A stretch of DNA of 64,000 nucleotides, from the NCBI GenBank assembly GCA_016865015.1, contig CP018226.1, forward strand, positions 1,519,001 through 1,583,000, read 5' to 3'. Below are positions 8,575-16,821 of the stretch, piece after piece; within the stretch, counting starts at the first letter, position 1, and each line of letters begins with the position of its first letter. Source of the stretch: Rhizobiales bacterium IMCC20636 (GTDB lineage Bacteria > Pseudomonadota > Alphaproteobacteria > Rhizobiales > GCA-2746425). The notes beneath the pieces were generated by a model that worked only from the letters and a program-made list of their open reading frames with translations, was not told the DNA's origin and ran no database searches. The position numbers were made by a program, and so were the translations under genes.

Positions 8575-8796
8575 TCAGGCTGATTTGCAGGTTTTGACGC
8601 CGAGAATCTTGTAGATTGGGCAGAACCTTAAAAAAGCTGTTGCGATCAGGATCACCCCAATAATCGGCAGTAGCCAAGCCATAACAGGGCCGGACAGGAG
8701 AGCTGACGAGGAAATAAAGGGAAGAATGATGAGAATAGCTCCGGCAATAAAACGGATGATGCGGTCAACAGAGCCGACATTTGCAGATTTGAACAT
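8575..8796 (-). CDS. DUF2892 (YgaP-like) small membrane protein
   Basis: A 73-residue protein with the family start NVGSVDRIIRFIAGAILI, a second hydrophobic helix, and a C-terminal TAFLRFCPIYKILGVKTC. DUF2892 is the membrane part of YgaP-type rhodanese proteins, and free-standing copies recur in sulfide-oxidation loci. It is the first gene of the leftward operon, divergent from the ArsR-type repressor. Confidence 0.88.
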   Translation of the reverse strand: MFKSANVGSVDRIIRFIAGAILIILPFISSSALLSGPVMAWLLPIIGVILIATAFLRFCPIYKILGVKTCKSA

Positions 8797-8869
8797 GGTA
8801 TAAATCCTTGCTGGTAATTGTATGAAGCTCTATTTATATAAACGATTATACATATTCAAGAGTGAAAAT
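8797..8869. promoter_or_regulatory. Divergent promoter region of DUF2892 operon and repressor gene
   Basis: This AT-rich gap holds a minus-strand TTGAAT box (8853-8858) followed by a TATA-rich stretch. ATTC-N8-AAAT lies at 8854-8869, one base off the ATTC-N8-GAAT operator seen at 7614-7629. It is a plausible weaker autoregulatory site that overlaps the likely repressor start. Confidence 0.45.
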
Positions 8870-9173
8870 TATTATGGATATTTCAGTTGGCGCGTTGGAG
8901 CCAAAAATCAGAGAAGCGTCAGAGTTGATGGGTATGCTGTCACAACCTGCACGGCTTCGCATATTGTGCATCTTGCTGGAAGGCGAGCAGAGTGTTCTGG
9001 CACTGGCAGATCTGGTGGATTTGTCGCAACCAGCGATGTCTCATCATCTGAAGAAGTTGCGGTCTGCCGATCTGGTGCAGACCCGCAGGGATGGGCAGAC
9101 AATTTATTATTCCCTCAAAGGCAGGGAAGTCGGCGCAATCCTGAAGACCCTTCATGGTCTTTATTGCTCCTGA
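8862..9173 (+). CDS. bigR: ArsR-family persulfide/sulfite-responsive repressor (BigR/SqrR type)
   Basis: A 103-residue winged-helix repressor with the DNA-recognition helix in LSQPAMSHHLKKLRSADLV. Numbered from GTG 8862, it has only two cysteines, C36 (RILCILLEGE) and C102 (GLYCS). Their 66-residue spacing equals that of the two sensing cysteines of SqrR (C41 and C107), which form a tetrasulfide link with persulfides and release DNA. An alternative start is ATG 8874, which removes four residues and keeps the spacing. It is divergent from the sulfur operon, and a perfect candidate operator lies at the dioxygenase promoter. Confidence 0.9.
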   Translation: MKIIMDISVGALEPKIREASELMGMLSQPARLRILCILLEGEQSVLALADLVDLSQPAMSHHLKKLRSADLVQTRRDGQTIYYSLKGREVGAILKTLHGLYCS

Positions 9174-9361
9174 CGATCTCAGGCGAAACGTCAGGGTTTC
9201 CAGAAAGTCACGACATCTGACTACGTGGCGCAGTCCCAGCACGGCGTGCTTAACGCGCATTTGACAGTTGCTCGAACTCGTCGTCAGAAGCGCGATGTTT
9301 TAACTTGCAAAAACGTGCAGAATATTGCACTAGCGGGCAATATGCCGCAAGGATTTTGCAT

Positions 9362-10135
9362 TTGACCCCTCCTGAATTGAATAACCCTGTTGTGCGTCAA
9401 TCTATTTTAAGACAGCGCGTTGAAGCGGGTGGCACTTTGGTGGCCAGATCTCTGGCTACAGAATTTGATGTGTCACCGGATACCATTCGGCGCGATATCC
9501 TGACGCTTGAAGAAACTGGATATGTGCAACGGGTGCGCGGTGGAGCGGTTCCCCTCGTGGCGCGTCCAACGCCCATATTTTCGCGATTGGTGACTGAGAA
9601 TCCCTCACGGGATGCCTTGGCGGAGAAGGCTGTCGGCTTGACCGCAGATGGTATGGTTCTGTTGTTTGATGGCGGTTCGACGTTGATATCCCTTGCGCAA
9701 AAATTACCGACAATGCCGAACAGTCTGGTGGTGACATCATCGCCGGCGATTGCTCTGGCAAGCTTGGCGAAAGCCATTCCAACGGTGCTGATTGGTGGGC
9801 GGATGAGCATTGCAGGCGGTTTGGCAGTGGGGGCCGAGACTGTAAAAGCTATCAGCCAGATATCAGCAGATTTGTGTTTTCTGGGTGCTTGCGCGCTGGA
9901 TCCGGAATCTGGGTTATGGGCCGATGATTTCGATGAAGCGGCCGTCAAGACACAGATATGCGCTTCCTCTGCCAGAGTCTGTGTTGTGACAACTTCAGAA
10001 AAACTTGGCCGTTCTGCCCGCCATCATGTCATAGGCTGCAAGGACATCGACCTGCTGGTAACCGATGCGACACATCAGGCCGTTTGCGCCTTTGAGACAG
10101 AAGGTCTGGAATTGCTCCATGTCTATAGCGCCTAA
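9362..10135 (+). CDS. DeoR/GlpR family transcriptional regulator
   Basis: A 257-residue protein with the DeoR helix-turn-helix (LVARSLATEFDVSPDTIRRD, then LEETGYVQRVRGGAV) and a DeoRC ligand-binding domain that usually senses a sugar phosphate (LLFDGGSTLISLAQKLP, then LVVTSSPAIALASLA). No ATG fits; I chose TTG 9362 because AAGGA at 9349-9353 sits 8 nt upstream. Its end overlaps the next gene, an MFS transporter, by 17 bp, so it probably controls that carrier. Confidence 0.85.
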   Translation: MTPPELNNPVVRQSILRQRVEAGGTLVARSLATEFDVSPDTIRRDILTLEETGYVQRVRGGAVPLVARPTPIFSRLVTENPSRDALAEKAVGLTADGMVLLFDGGSTLISLAQKLPTMPNSLVVTSSPAIALASLAKAIPTVLIGGRMSIAGGLAVGAETVKAISQISADLCFLGACALDPESGLWADDFDEAAVKTQICASSARVCVVTTSEKLGRSARHHVIGCKDIDLLVTDATHQAVCAFETEGLELLHVYSA

Positions 10136-11291
10136 AACTGGTCTTTCAACGCTACGTTCTCCCTGGCGGGCCGTTTCGGCAATGTTCATCCTGAATGGTG
10201 CCCTGTTTGGAATTTGGGCATCCCGGATTCCAGCTGCAGCCAGCCGACATGATTTGGCACCGGGTCATTTGGGCCTGCTTTTGCTGATGCTGGCTGCGGG
10301 CGCCATCGTGTCATTTCCGCTGGCGGGGCGCACCGTTGACCGGCTTGGCAGCGCGACCGTAACGCAGCGTATTGCGTTGGCATATCTGCTGTCCCTGGTG
10401 ATGATCGCCCTGATGCCGAGTGTCTGGCTGCTGGCGATTGCGCTGTTCTTGTTTGGTATGGCGCATGGAGCCATGGATGTTGCGATGAATGCGTGGGCGG
10501 CGGAAGTGGAGCGTAAAAGTGGACGTCCACTCATGTCATCCTTTCATGCCATGTTCAGCTTTGGTGCCGGATTGGGCGCTGCGAGCGGCTATTTTGCTGC
10601 CTCGGCAGATTTGTCGATGCTGGTCCATTTCGTTTTGGCAGCGGGTTTGTTTGGCGCCGTTACGCTCTGGTTTTCGTCAATTGGCTGGGTTTCCGACAAA
10701 ACCGCATCGGACGCCAAAAGCCCCGCATATTCCCTTCCAAAGGGGCCTTTGTTTTTTGTTGGATTCGTTGCCTTTTGCGCCTCAATCGGAGAGGGCGCAA
10801 TGGCTGACTGGAGCGCGATTTTTCTGGTTGAAGTGACCAAGGTGAATGAGGCCAACGCCGCGCTGGGATATACGCTGTTTTCATTGGCCATGGTCGTGAC
10901 ACGACTGATTGGTGACCGGATCATTGCTGTGCTCGGACCGGTTGCAGCAGCGCGCCTTGCCGGTTTTGTTGCGGCTATCGGCTCGGCGCTGGCAGTGATT
11001 TCTGCCGACTACATACTCGTATTGCTTGGGTTCGCTTTGATGGGAATTGGCTATGCAGTGGTGATGCCTCTGGCCTTCAGCCGCGCTGCAAATGACACGG
11101 AACTTGGGCAGGGGCGGGCCATCGCAAGTGTCGCGACACTCGCTTATGGGGGCATGCTGCTTGGTCCGCCCTTGATCGGGTTTGCGGCAGAAGTGACGTC
11201 CATTCGGGTGGCATTTTTGATTCTGACCTGTCTTGCGCTGGCAATCATCGTGTTTTCGGGAACATTGGGGAAAACCGGAACCAAGCCCTGA
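10119..11291 (+). CDS. MFS transporter (YbjJ-like)
   Basis: The 390-residue protein has about 12 hydrophobic segments. It starts with MFILNGALFGIWASRIP and contains the segment MDVAMNAWAAEVERKSGRPL, a pattern of the YbjJ-type branch of the major facilitator superfamily. The ATG at 10119 lies inside the end of the DeoR gene. Pairing with a DeoR regulator suggests a sugar or sugar-like substrate; this is inference. Confidence 0.85.
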   Translation: MSIAPKTGLSTLRSPWRAVSAMFILNGALFGIWASRIPAAASRHDLAPGHLGLLLLMLAAGAIVSFPLAGRTVDRLGSATVTQRIALAYLLSLVMIALMPSVWLLAIALFLFGMAHGAMDVAMNAWAAEVERKSGRPLMSSFHAMFSFGAGLGAASGYFAASADLSMLVHFVLAAGLFGAVTLWFSSIGWVSDKTASDAKSPAYSLPKGPLFFVGFVAFCASIGEGAMADWSAIFLVEVTKVNEANAALGYTLFSLAMVVTRLIGDRIIAVLGPVAAARLAGFVAAIGSALAVISADYILVLLGFALMGIGYAVVMPLAFSRAANDTELGQGRAIASVATLAYGGMLLGPPLIGFAAEVTSIRVAFLILTCLALAIIVFSGTLGKTGTKP

Positions 11292-11470
11292 TTTTGGGCA
11301 CTGAGATCGCATATCTGTGTAAAAATGTCGCAATCAGACAGATGCGAGACGCTGTTTCTTTTCAAAGCATTTGGTAACCATGTTACTCTGAACCTTGCGC
11401 TTCAAAGTTGAAGCAGGCTGAGTACAGTCGAGCAATAAGTTACGGATTTCAAAATTTCAGGGGTAAAAAA

Positions 11471-13099
11471 ATGACACAGGAGACAGAAACCGAGGATGAG
11501 GTTGCGCCGCATCCGATAGAAACTGACTTTGAGGTGGGACAACACAATATCACGCCATTTGGGCTGGATATTCACAATCCTGTGTTCATGATTTCCGGCC
11601 TGTCCATTGTGGCATTTGTGATGGTTACGCTGATGTTTCAGGAAGGGGCCACGGAGTTCTTTGGCTGGCTCCGACCTGCTTTGACCTCTACGTTTGACTG
11701 GTTCTTCCTGAGTGCCGCTAATGTATTTGTGCTGCTTTGTTTGTTCCTTTTGGTTTCGCCGCTGGGTTCAATCCGCCTTGGTGGCGACGATGCAAAACCT
11801 GACTATGGTTATGTCGGCTGGTTTGCCATGCTGTTTGCGGCGGGTATGGGCATCGGGCTGATGTTCTTCGGTGTTTCCGAACCCATGTCCCACTTTGCGT
11901 CGTCGATGGGCGGCGTGGCCGGCGAAGCAGGCGCTCGAACGGACTGGGCGCCTCTTGGTGCCGCCGCCGGTGACATCGATGCTGCACGTGATCTTGGTAT
12001 GGCGGCGAGTATCTTTCACTGGGCGATACATCCCTGGGCGATCTATGCTGTTGTTGCTCTGTCATTGGCATTCTTCACATATAATCGTGGCTTGCCACTG
12101 ACATTACGGTCGGCATTCTATCCTTTGCTGGGTGACAGGATCTGGGGCTGGTGGGGCCACGCTATCGATATTCTCGCAGTATTTGCGACCCTGTTCGGTC
12201 TGGCTACCTCACTGGGGTTTGGAACGGAACAGGCACTGGCCGGGCTGAATTATCTGTTTGGTTGGGGTACAGGTAATGGTGCGAAAGTGATCCTTATCGC
12301 AGCCATTACAGGCCTTGCGCTTCTTTCAGTTATTCGTGGACTTGATGGTGGCGTTAAAATTCTGTCGGAAATCAATATTGGGCTTGCGGCCTTGTTGCTG
12401 GTGTTTGTGATGCTGGTCGGGCCTACCGGTGATATCTTTGCATCCATTTTTTCTGGTGGTGCCGCCTATGTGACAAATTTTGTTCCATTGTCGATGCCAT
12501 TTGGACGTGAGGATGTGAACTTTTCCCAGGGCTGGACTTCGTTCTATTGGGCCTGGTGGATTTCATGGTCACCTTTCGTTGGCATGTTCATTGCCCGCGT
12601 TTCCCGTGGACGCACTGTGCGTGAGTTCATTTTCTGCGTCATCGTGATCCCGTCCGTCATCAGTGTTTTCTGGATGGGCGCTTTCGGTGGAACTGCAATT
12701 TCGCAGGTCGTGGCTGATGCTGCGGCTCCTGTGAAGGATGCTGCGTTGGAACTGAAACTGTTCGAGATGCTCAAACCTCTGCCGCTGGCAGGCATTACCT
12801 CTTTCCTAGGTATTGTTCTGGTGTTGGTATTCTTTGTCACATCATCGGATTCCGGCTCGCTTGTAATTGATACGATTACGGCTGGCGGGAAGACAGACGC
12901 ACCGGTTTCTCAACGTGTGTTCTGGTGTACGTTTGAAGGTATTGTCGCTGCGACATTGCTGCTTGTTGGCGGGGCAGGGGCCTTGACGGCCCTCCAGGCC
13001 ATGGCGGTCAGCACCGGCTTTCCGTTCACCATCGTCTTGCTGGCCATGTGTGTCAGTCTGGTGATTGGGCTGAACCAGAGCCGCAAACACGCGAAATAA
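11471..13099 (+). CDS. BCCT family transporter (betaine/choline/carnitine type)
   Basis: The 542-residue protein has twelve membrane segments and the family's conserved tryptophan-rich stretch (FYWAWWISWSPFVGMFIARV around residue 360) plus HWAIHPWAIYAVVALSLAF near residue 185. BCCT carriers import glycine betaine, choline or other quaternary amines with sodium or proton, often for osmoprotection. ATG 11471 follows AGGGG by 7 nt; the frame is open 21 codons further. It is a single-gene unit closed by a strong terminator. Confidence 0.9.
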   Translation: MTQETETEDEVAPHPIETDFEVGQHNITPFGLDIHNPVFMISGLSIVAFVMVTLMFQEGATEFFGWLRPALTSTFDWFFLSAANVFVLLCLFLLVSPLGSIRLGGDDAKPDYGYVGWFAMLFAAGMGIGLMFFGVSEPMSHFASSMGGVAGEAGARTDWAPLGAAAGDIDAARDLGMAASIFHWAIHPWAIYAVVALSLAFFTYNRGLPLTLRSAFYPLLGDRIWGWWGHAIDILAVFATLFGLATSLGFGTEQALAGLNYLFGWGTGNGAKVILIAAITGLALLSVIRGLDGGVKILSEINIGLAALLLVFVMLVGPTGDIFASIFSGGAAYVTNFVPLSMPFGREDVNFSQGWTSFYWAWWISWSPFVGMFIARVSRGRTVREFIFCVIVIPSVISVFWMGAFGGTAISQVVADAAAPVKDAALELKLFEMLKPLPLAGITSFLGIVLVLVFFVTSSDSGSLVIDTITAGGKTDAPVSQRVFWCTFEGIVAATLLLVGGAGALTALQAMAVSTGFPFTIVLLAMCVSLVIGLNQSRKHAK

Positions 13100-13103
13100 G
13101 AAA

Positions 13104-13134
13104 AAGCCTCCCGCAGAAACTCTGCGGGAGGCTT
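13104..13134. terminator. Bidirectional rho-independent terminator
   Basis: A perfect 14-bp stem, AAGCCTCCCGCAGA (13104-13117) with TCTGCGGGAGGCTT (13121-13134) and a 3-nt loop. The minus strand continues with TTTTTCTT and the plus strand with GATTT, so it serves the BCCT gene and the convergent secreted-protein gene. Confidence 0.9.
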
Positions 13135-13146
13135 GATTTCAGTGCA

Positions 13147-13650
13147 TTATCTGACACTGAATTTGCGGACATTGCCATTGCGCGTGCTGCAATAGAAACG
13201 ATGTTTGTTGCGGTTATTCCTGTTCGATACAACTCCGTTCACACTGTAGCGATTTTTGCCATCGTATGTGACGTGCTTTGTGTTGACCCGCGGTTTGGCA
13301 GGGAATTTGTTTCGAAACCATTTTCTGGCGGATTTATTGCAAGCTCTTGTGGCGGCTTTCACCCGGTTTTCATGCGCTCTTGAATATTGGCGATCGTTGT
13401 GATTGCTGGAACTTGAGGCTACGGCTGCCCCCAGTATACCGAGCAGTACTGCGCCCGCTATGACCTCACCGGGTTTCAGATCTCGCCGTTTGTTTCTCTT
13501 TTGTTTTACGGGCAGCACAAGATTTTCTTGACCAATGTTGGACGCTCCATAAGAAGAAGGTCCGCCAATGCCGGCAGAAAAGCCAGGTGTGGTGAGCAGA
13601 ACAGATGCTGATAAAATGATAGCGGCATATGGTTTTGTAATGTTGAACAT
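13147..13650 (-). CDS. Small secreted hypothetical protein, basic and Asn-rich
   Basis: A 167-residue protein whose ATG at 13650 sits 4 nt after GGAGG. A signal peptide (about residues 1-26) is followed by a short loop, a hydrophobic glycine/alanine-rich segment (VIAGAVLLGILGAAVASSSS near 62-81) and a basic C-terminal half with two cysteines, ending FYCSTRNGNVRKFSVR. It resembles other exported RcnB-like or SH3-like basic proteins only in composition; I do not recognise the family. Confidence 0.7.
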   Translation of the reverse strand: MFNITKPYAAIILSASVLLTTPGFSAGIGGPSSYGASNIGQENLVLPVKQKRNKRRDLKPGEVIAGAVLLGILGAAVASSSSNHNDRQYSRAHENRVKAATRACNKSARKWFRNKFPAKPRVNTKHVTYDGKNRYSVNGVVSNRNNRNKHRFYCSTRNGNVRKFSVR

Positions 13651-13796
13651 AATTCCTCCGATATATTGTTCAGGGAGCCAATCCGGCATTCGCTGCCGGT
13701 TTTGGCAAATCAGCGACGTTCAAATACGGTAAACCAACCTCACATTGCGCGTGAAGCTTTTTCTGGAGTTCAGAAATCTGATGATCGCGGATCACT

Positions 13797-13830
13797 TGTC
13801 ACGGACAGGGGAATAGCCCTGCCCGTGACA
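13797..13830 (-). terminator. Hairpin downstream of the glutathione transferase gene
   Basis: TGTCACGGACAGGG (13797-13810) pairs with CCCTGCCCGTGACA (13817-13830) with one mismatch and a 6-nt loop. It follows the stop of the glutathione transferase gene by 6 bp. There is no T-tract, so the terminator call is provisional. Confidence 0.5.
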
Positions 13831-13836
13831 GTGTGG

Positions 13837-14709
13837 TTATTCAGCCGCGAGTTTGTCAGCTGTCTTGTTTTCGAAGTCACTTGCATCATGGCGCTCGCGC
13901 AGTTGGCCATCGAGAGGACCGGACGTTCGGTTGACCATTCTGCCACGCTTGACTGCAGGGCGATCCGCGATCTGGTCTGCCCATCTGTTCACATGTTTGT
14001 AGGTTGATGCTTCCAGGAATTCGGCCGCTTCGTAGACCGTGTTGCGCACCAGAGCGCCGTACCAGGGCCAGATTGCGATATCCGCGATGCTGTAGGTGTC
14101 GCCGCCCATATATTGGTTTTCCGCCAGGCGACGATCCAATACATCCAATTGGCGTTTCACCTCCATTGTAAAGCGGTCAATGCAGTACTCGATTTTGACC
14201 GGGGCATAGGTGTAGAAATGGCCAAAGCCGCCACCAAGATAGGGCGCGCTTCCCATCTGCCAAAACAGCCAGGATAGACATTCGGTGCGTTGCGCGTGGT
14301 CTGTGGGCAGCAATGCGCCAAATTTTTCGGCGAGATACAACAATATCGAGCCTGATTCAAAGATCCGGGTCGGTTTCTCGGTGCTGTGATCCATGAGTGC
14401 CGGGATTTTGGAGTTCGGATTGATATCCACGAACCCGCTGCCAAACTGATCACCATTCCCGATATCAATGTAATGAGCGTCATATTCTGCGCCACTGTGA
14501 CCCAGAGCCAGAAGCTCTTCCAGCATGATCGTCACTTTGACGCCGTTCGGCGTCGCCAATGAATAGAGTTGGAATGGATGCTTGCCAACCGCCAGTGTCT
14601 TGTCATGAGTCGGGCCAGCCAGTGGACGGTTTGTCTTGGCAAATGCGCCGCCGTTTTCAGATTCCCATTTCCAGATTTTGGGCGGTGTGTAGTTTTCGGT
14701 GTCTGTCAT
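13837..14709 (-). CDS. yghU: Glutathione-dependent disulfide-bond oxidoreductase (YghU-like GST)
   Basis: At 290 residues it matches YghU (about 288). The N-terminus YTPPKIWKWE and AFAKTNRPLAGPTHDK is characteristic, followed by a thioredoxin-like half (HPFQLYSLATPNGVKVTIML) and a helical C-terminal half (YSIADIAIWPWYG). YghU reduces disulfides with two bound glutathiones in the cytoplasm. ATG 14709 is chosen because the conserved N-terminus begins there; the frame stays open 41 codons further without similarity. Confidence 0.9.
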   Translation of the reverse strand: MTDTENYTPPKIWKWESENGGAFAKTNRPLAGPTHDKTLAVGKHPFQLYSLATPNGVKVTIMLEELLALGHSGAEYDAHYIDIGNGDQFGSGFVDINPNSKIPALMDHSTEKPTRIFESGSILLYLAEKFGALLPTDHAQRTECLSWLFWQMGSAPYLGGGFGHFYTYAPVKIEYCIDRFTMEVKRQLDVLDRRLAENQYMGGDTYSIADIAIWPWYGALVRNTVYEAAEFLEASTYKHVNRWADQIADRPAVKRGRMVNRTSGPLDGQLRERHDASDFENKTADKLAAE

Positions 14710-15411
14710 TGAATGAGTCCCGGTCAAGGTTGGAGGGATGTCGCTGTCCGTTGAGGGCAGTGTTTTTCTGATTTGGAAGGCTTTCGTGGAGGGTGAATGG
14801 AGGGATAACCCCGGGGGGCAGCCTGGTTCCATAAATTCAGGGTTGGAGATATCGTCGTTTTGCTTTGGGTTCCATATATGGAGTTTTTGCCGAAAATGCC
14901 AAGCCCGCTGGGGGTGCGTATTGCGATGTGATGAAACTGATTTGCCCGCTAACCCGGATGGAGCGGAAACAGATTGTGATTAGCCGACCAGGTTGGATCT
15001 TTTGATAAACGGTGTGTGAGCCGTTGTCCTGAATGGGTTCAACCCAGCTGCGCAGACTAATTATGATGGCGCAATTCTTCAGTTATGTTGCAGTGCCACA
15101 TTGCTGCCTAGGTTACAGTCCAAACGCACGTCTTCGGTTGGGTAACAGCATTTGATTTGTTTCGTGGCAACCGAAAAACATACGTTCAAAGCTGTGTTGG
15201 GTATGGCTCCCTGCTATCTGGCTGCAAGTCTGAGGGGGTGAATTCGCTCCCCTGTCTTTCAGGCAATTGCCCCTAGATTGTGCACATCGGTGTTTGGTTG
15301 ATGATTGGTTAACCATCCGAGCGATATTAACCGGTTTTAACGAGATGTGTTGAAATTGATTCTTTTTCGGCTAAATGCTTGTGCATTAAGCTTTTCTTAA
15401 CGGACATATAC
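14710..15411. other. 700-bp intergenic region without a recognisable gene
   Basis: No open frame here has a credible start and composition. Visible elements are a perfect 12-bp palindrome TCCATATATGGA (14871-14882) and an AT-rich stretch with TTAACC motifs near 15308-15335 that may belong to the promoter of the next gene. I see no tRNA or structured RNA. Confidence 0.5.
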
Positions 15412-16440
15412 ATGAAAATCCGCCTCGTTGTTCTCTCTGCCTTGCTGTCACTCGGATCTTCGATTGCTGTTGCGCAACCGAAACTGCCGCAGGCGTGGAT
15501 TGAGGCGATTTCAGAGATTTCCGGCTCGTTTGAAAGTGGTGGTGCCAACAAGAATCAAAAGTTTTCAGCTGTCACAGGCGATTTCGACTGTCAGGGTCTG
15601 TCGCTGGGATTCCTGAACTGGCCGTTGGGAACCGGTTCGTTTTTTGAATTGCTTGAGGACGTTGATGCATCTGAGATCAAGGCCATCAGCGAAGAAGTGA
15701 TGCCGACATATGGCGATGAATGGGCCGAGATGATTTCTCTTGGAAAGGACGGCGAAATTGCGAAGGCTGTTTCCCAATCCAGAGCTTGGCAGACACCAGC
15801 CTATTCAGCCGGTGCGTGCAACGATGACAAGCGAAACGGTATCAAGTTTTCAGATAAGGTGCTTGCCAAAGAGATAAAGGCATTTTTGCTGCATGATACT
15901 GTCCGTGACGCGCAGATCGATGGCCTTCGGACTATTGCAAATGAAGCTTTTGCCAAGGCCGTGAAATGGGCGAAATTGCAGCGTGGGCCGGATGCTGCTC
16001 CGCAGTTCAATGAATTCGCGGTGTTCTTTGATTTGCGAACGCAGAACGGACTGAAATATGCCGATAGTCTGATGGCATTGGTATCGGAAACCAATGAATC
16101 CTATCGTTGGAAGCGGACCTATAATCGCGCTGCAACGTCGTGGATTCAGATCAGTTGGGATCAGGTTCACCCAAAACATGTCGAAGATGGCAAGCAGAAT
16201 GCCAAACATTGGCGCAAAGCCTTTGACCGTGGCGAGGTGTCAACCAGTGACAATCAGTTGCTGCTGCTGATTGCGATGCGTGGAATGCTGGCAAAACAGC
16301 CCTATACGACTGATACGATGAACCGAAAGGGTGTCATGGCCGTTGGCTTCGGCTGGGCACATACGCACTTCTTTGATCATCGCAGCACCTACAAGAAAAT
16401 GGATGCGATCTTTCATTCCCACGCAATGAATGGTTCCTGA
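15412..16440 (+). CDS. Secreted protein with lysozyme/chitosanase-like N-terminal motif, hypothetical
   Basis: The 342-residue protein has a clear signal peptide (residues 1-20, cleavage near AVA-QP). After it, SGSFESGG and GDFDCQGLSLGFLNWPLG place a glutamate and an aspartate about 17 residues apart before a G-x-S-x-G turn. That spacing recalls the catalytic pair of GH46 chitosanases and the lysozyme superfamily. The C-terminal third is basic with WAHTHFFDHRSTYKK. I do not recognise an exact family; a periplasmic or secreted peptidoglycan- or chitosan-cleaving enzyme is an inference. The start is ATG 15412, 33 nt inside the open frame, because it begins the signal peptide. Confidence 0.6.
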   Translation: MKIRLVVLSALLSLGSSIAVAQPKLPQAWIEAISEISGSFESGGANKNQKFSAVTGDFDCQGLSLGFLNWPLGTGSFFELLEDVDASEIKAISEEVMPTYGDEWAEMISLGKDGEIAKAVSQSRAWQTPAYSAGACNDDKRNGIKFSDKVLAKEIKAFLLHDTVRDAQIDGLRTIANEAFAKAVKWAKLQRGPDAAPQFNEFAVFFDLRTQNGLKYADSLMALVSETNESYRWKRTYNRAATSWIQISWDQVHPKHVEDGKQNAKHWRKAFDRGEVSTSDNQLLLLIAMRGMLAKQPYTTDTMNRKGVMAVGFGWAHTHFFDHRSTYKKMDAIFHSHAMNGS

Positions 16441-16821
16441 TTCCCACTGCGGATTTCACGATATTGCATCTCTCCCGCCGAGATTTTTTCTTTTTCGAGC
16501 GCTATCCAGACTGGGCTTGTGCGGCACAAGCGCGCCAATTTGAGCGAAAACCTGCCTTTTCGACCTTTCAGTTTTTTGCGTGATTTAAACTTGAGTATTT
16601 GACACTGGTTTAAACTGGTGTTTTATATGACAAACACAGTCAAGTTTAACTCACCCAGCCCGTTCCCGTGACATATTTCAAAAATCCTGACCTGCTAAAA
16701 TCAAAGCCGCTATCCATTTCTGTTTCAGAATTGTGTGAGGTTTTCATTGAGCTCAACACATTTGTTGGCAGCGAAACGATTTCCTTTGTCGCGTTACAGC
16801 AATTCTTTACAGGAGACGAAA
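16441..16821. other. 381-bp intergenic region upstream of the imelysin operon
   Basis: It holds the operator-like repeats described separately at 16585-16649 and, in its last 170 bp, an open stretch in frame with the imelysin gene but without a start signal. A T-rich run at 16485-16495 may end transcription of the preceding gene. No other gene is seen. Confidence 0.5.
16585..16649. promoter_or_regulatory. Nested palindromes upstream of the iron-type imelysin operon
   Basis: TTAAACTTGA (16585-16594) and TCAAGTTTAA (16640-16649) are a perfect 10-bp inverted repeat. Between them lies ACACTGGTTTAAACTGGTGT (16602-16621), an imperfect palindrome (8 of 10 pairs) that again contains TTTAAACT. Such clustered sites suggest an operator, plausibly for an iron-responsive regulator given the downstream genes. 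The match to a named box was not tested. Confidence 0.5.

Noticed and set aside
8862-9173. Arsenic or metal-sensing ArsR repressor
   Set aside because: The metal-binding cysteine pair of ArsR/SmtB is absent; the only cysteines have SqrR-like spacing and the neighbours are sulfur genes.
14710-15411. Possible small RNA or hidden gene in the 700-bp gap
   Set aside because: Only one short palindrome and AT-rich segments are visible; nothing supports a transcript.
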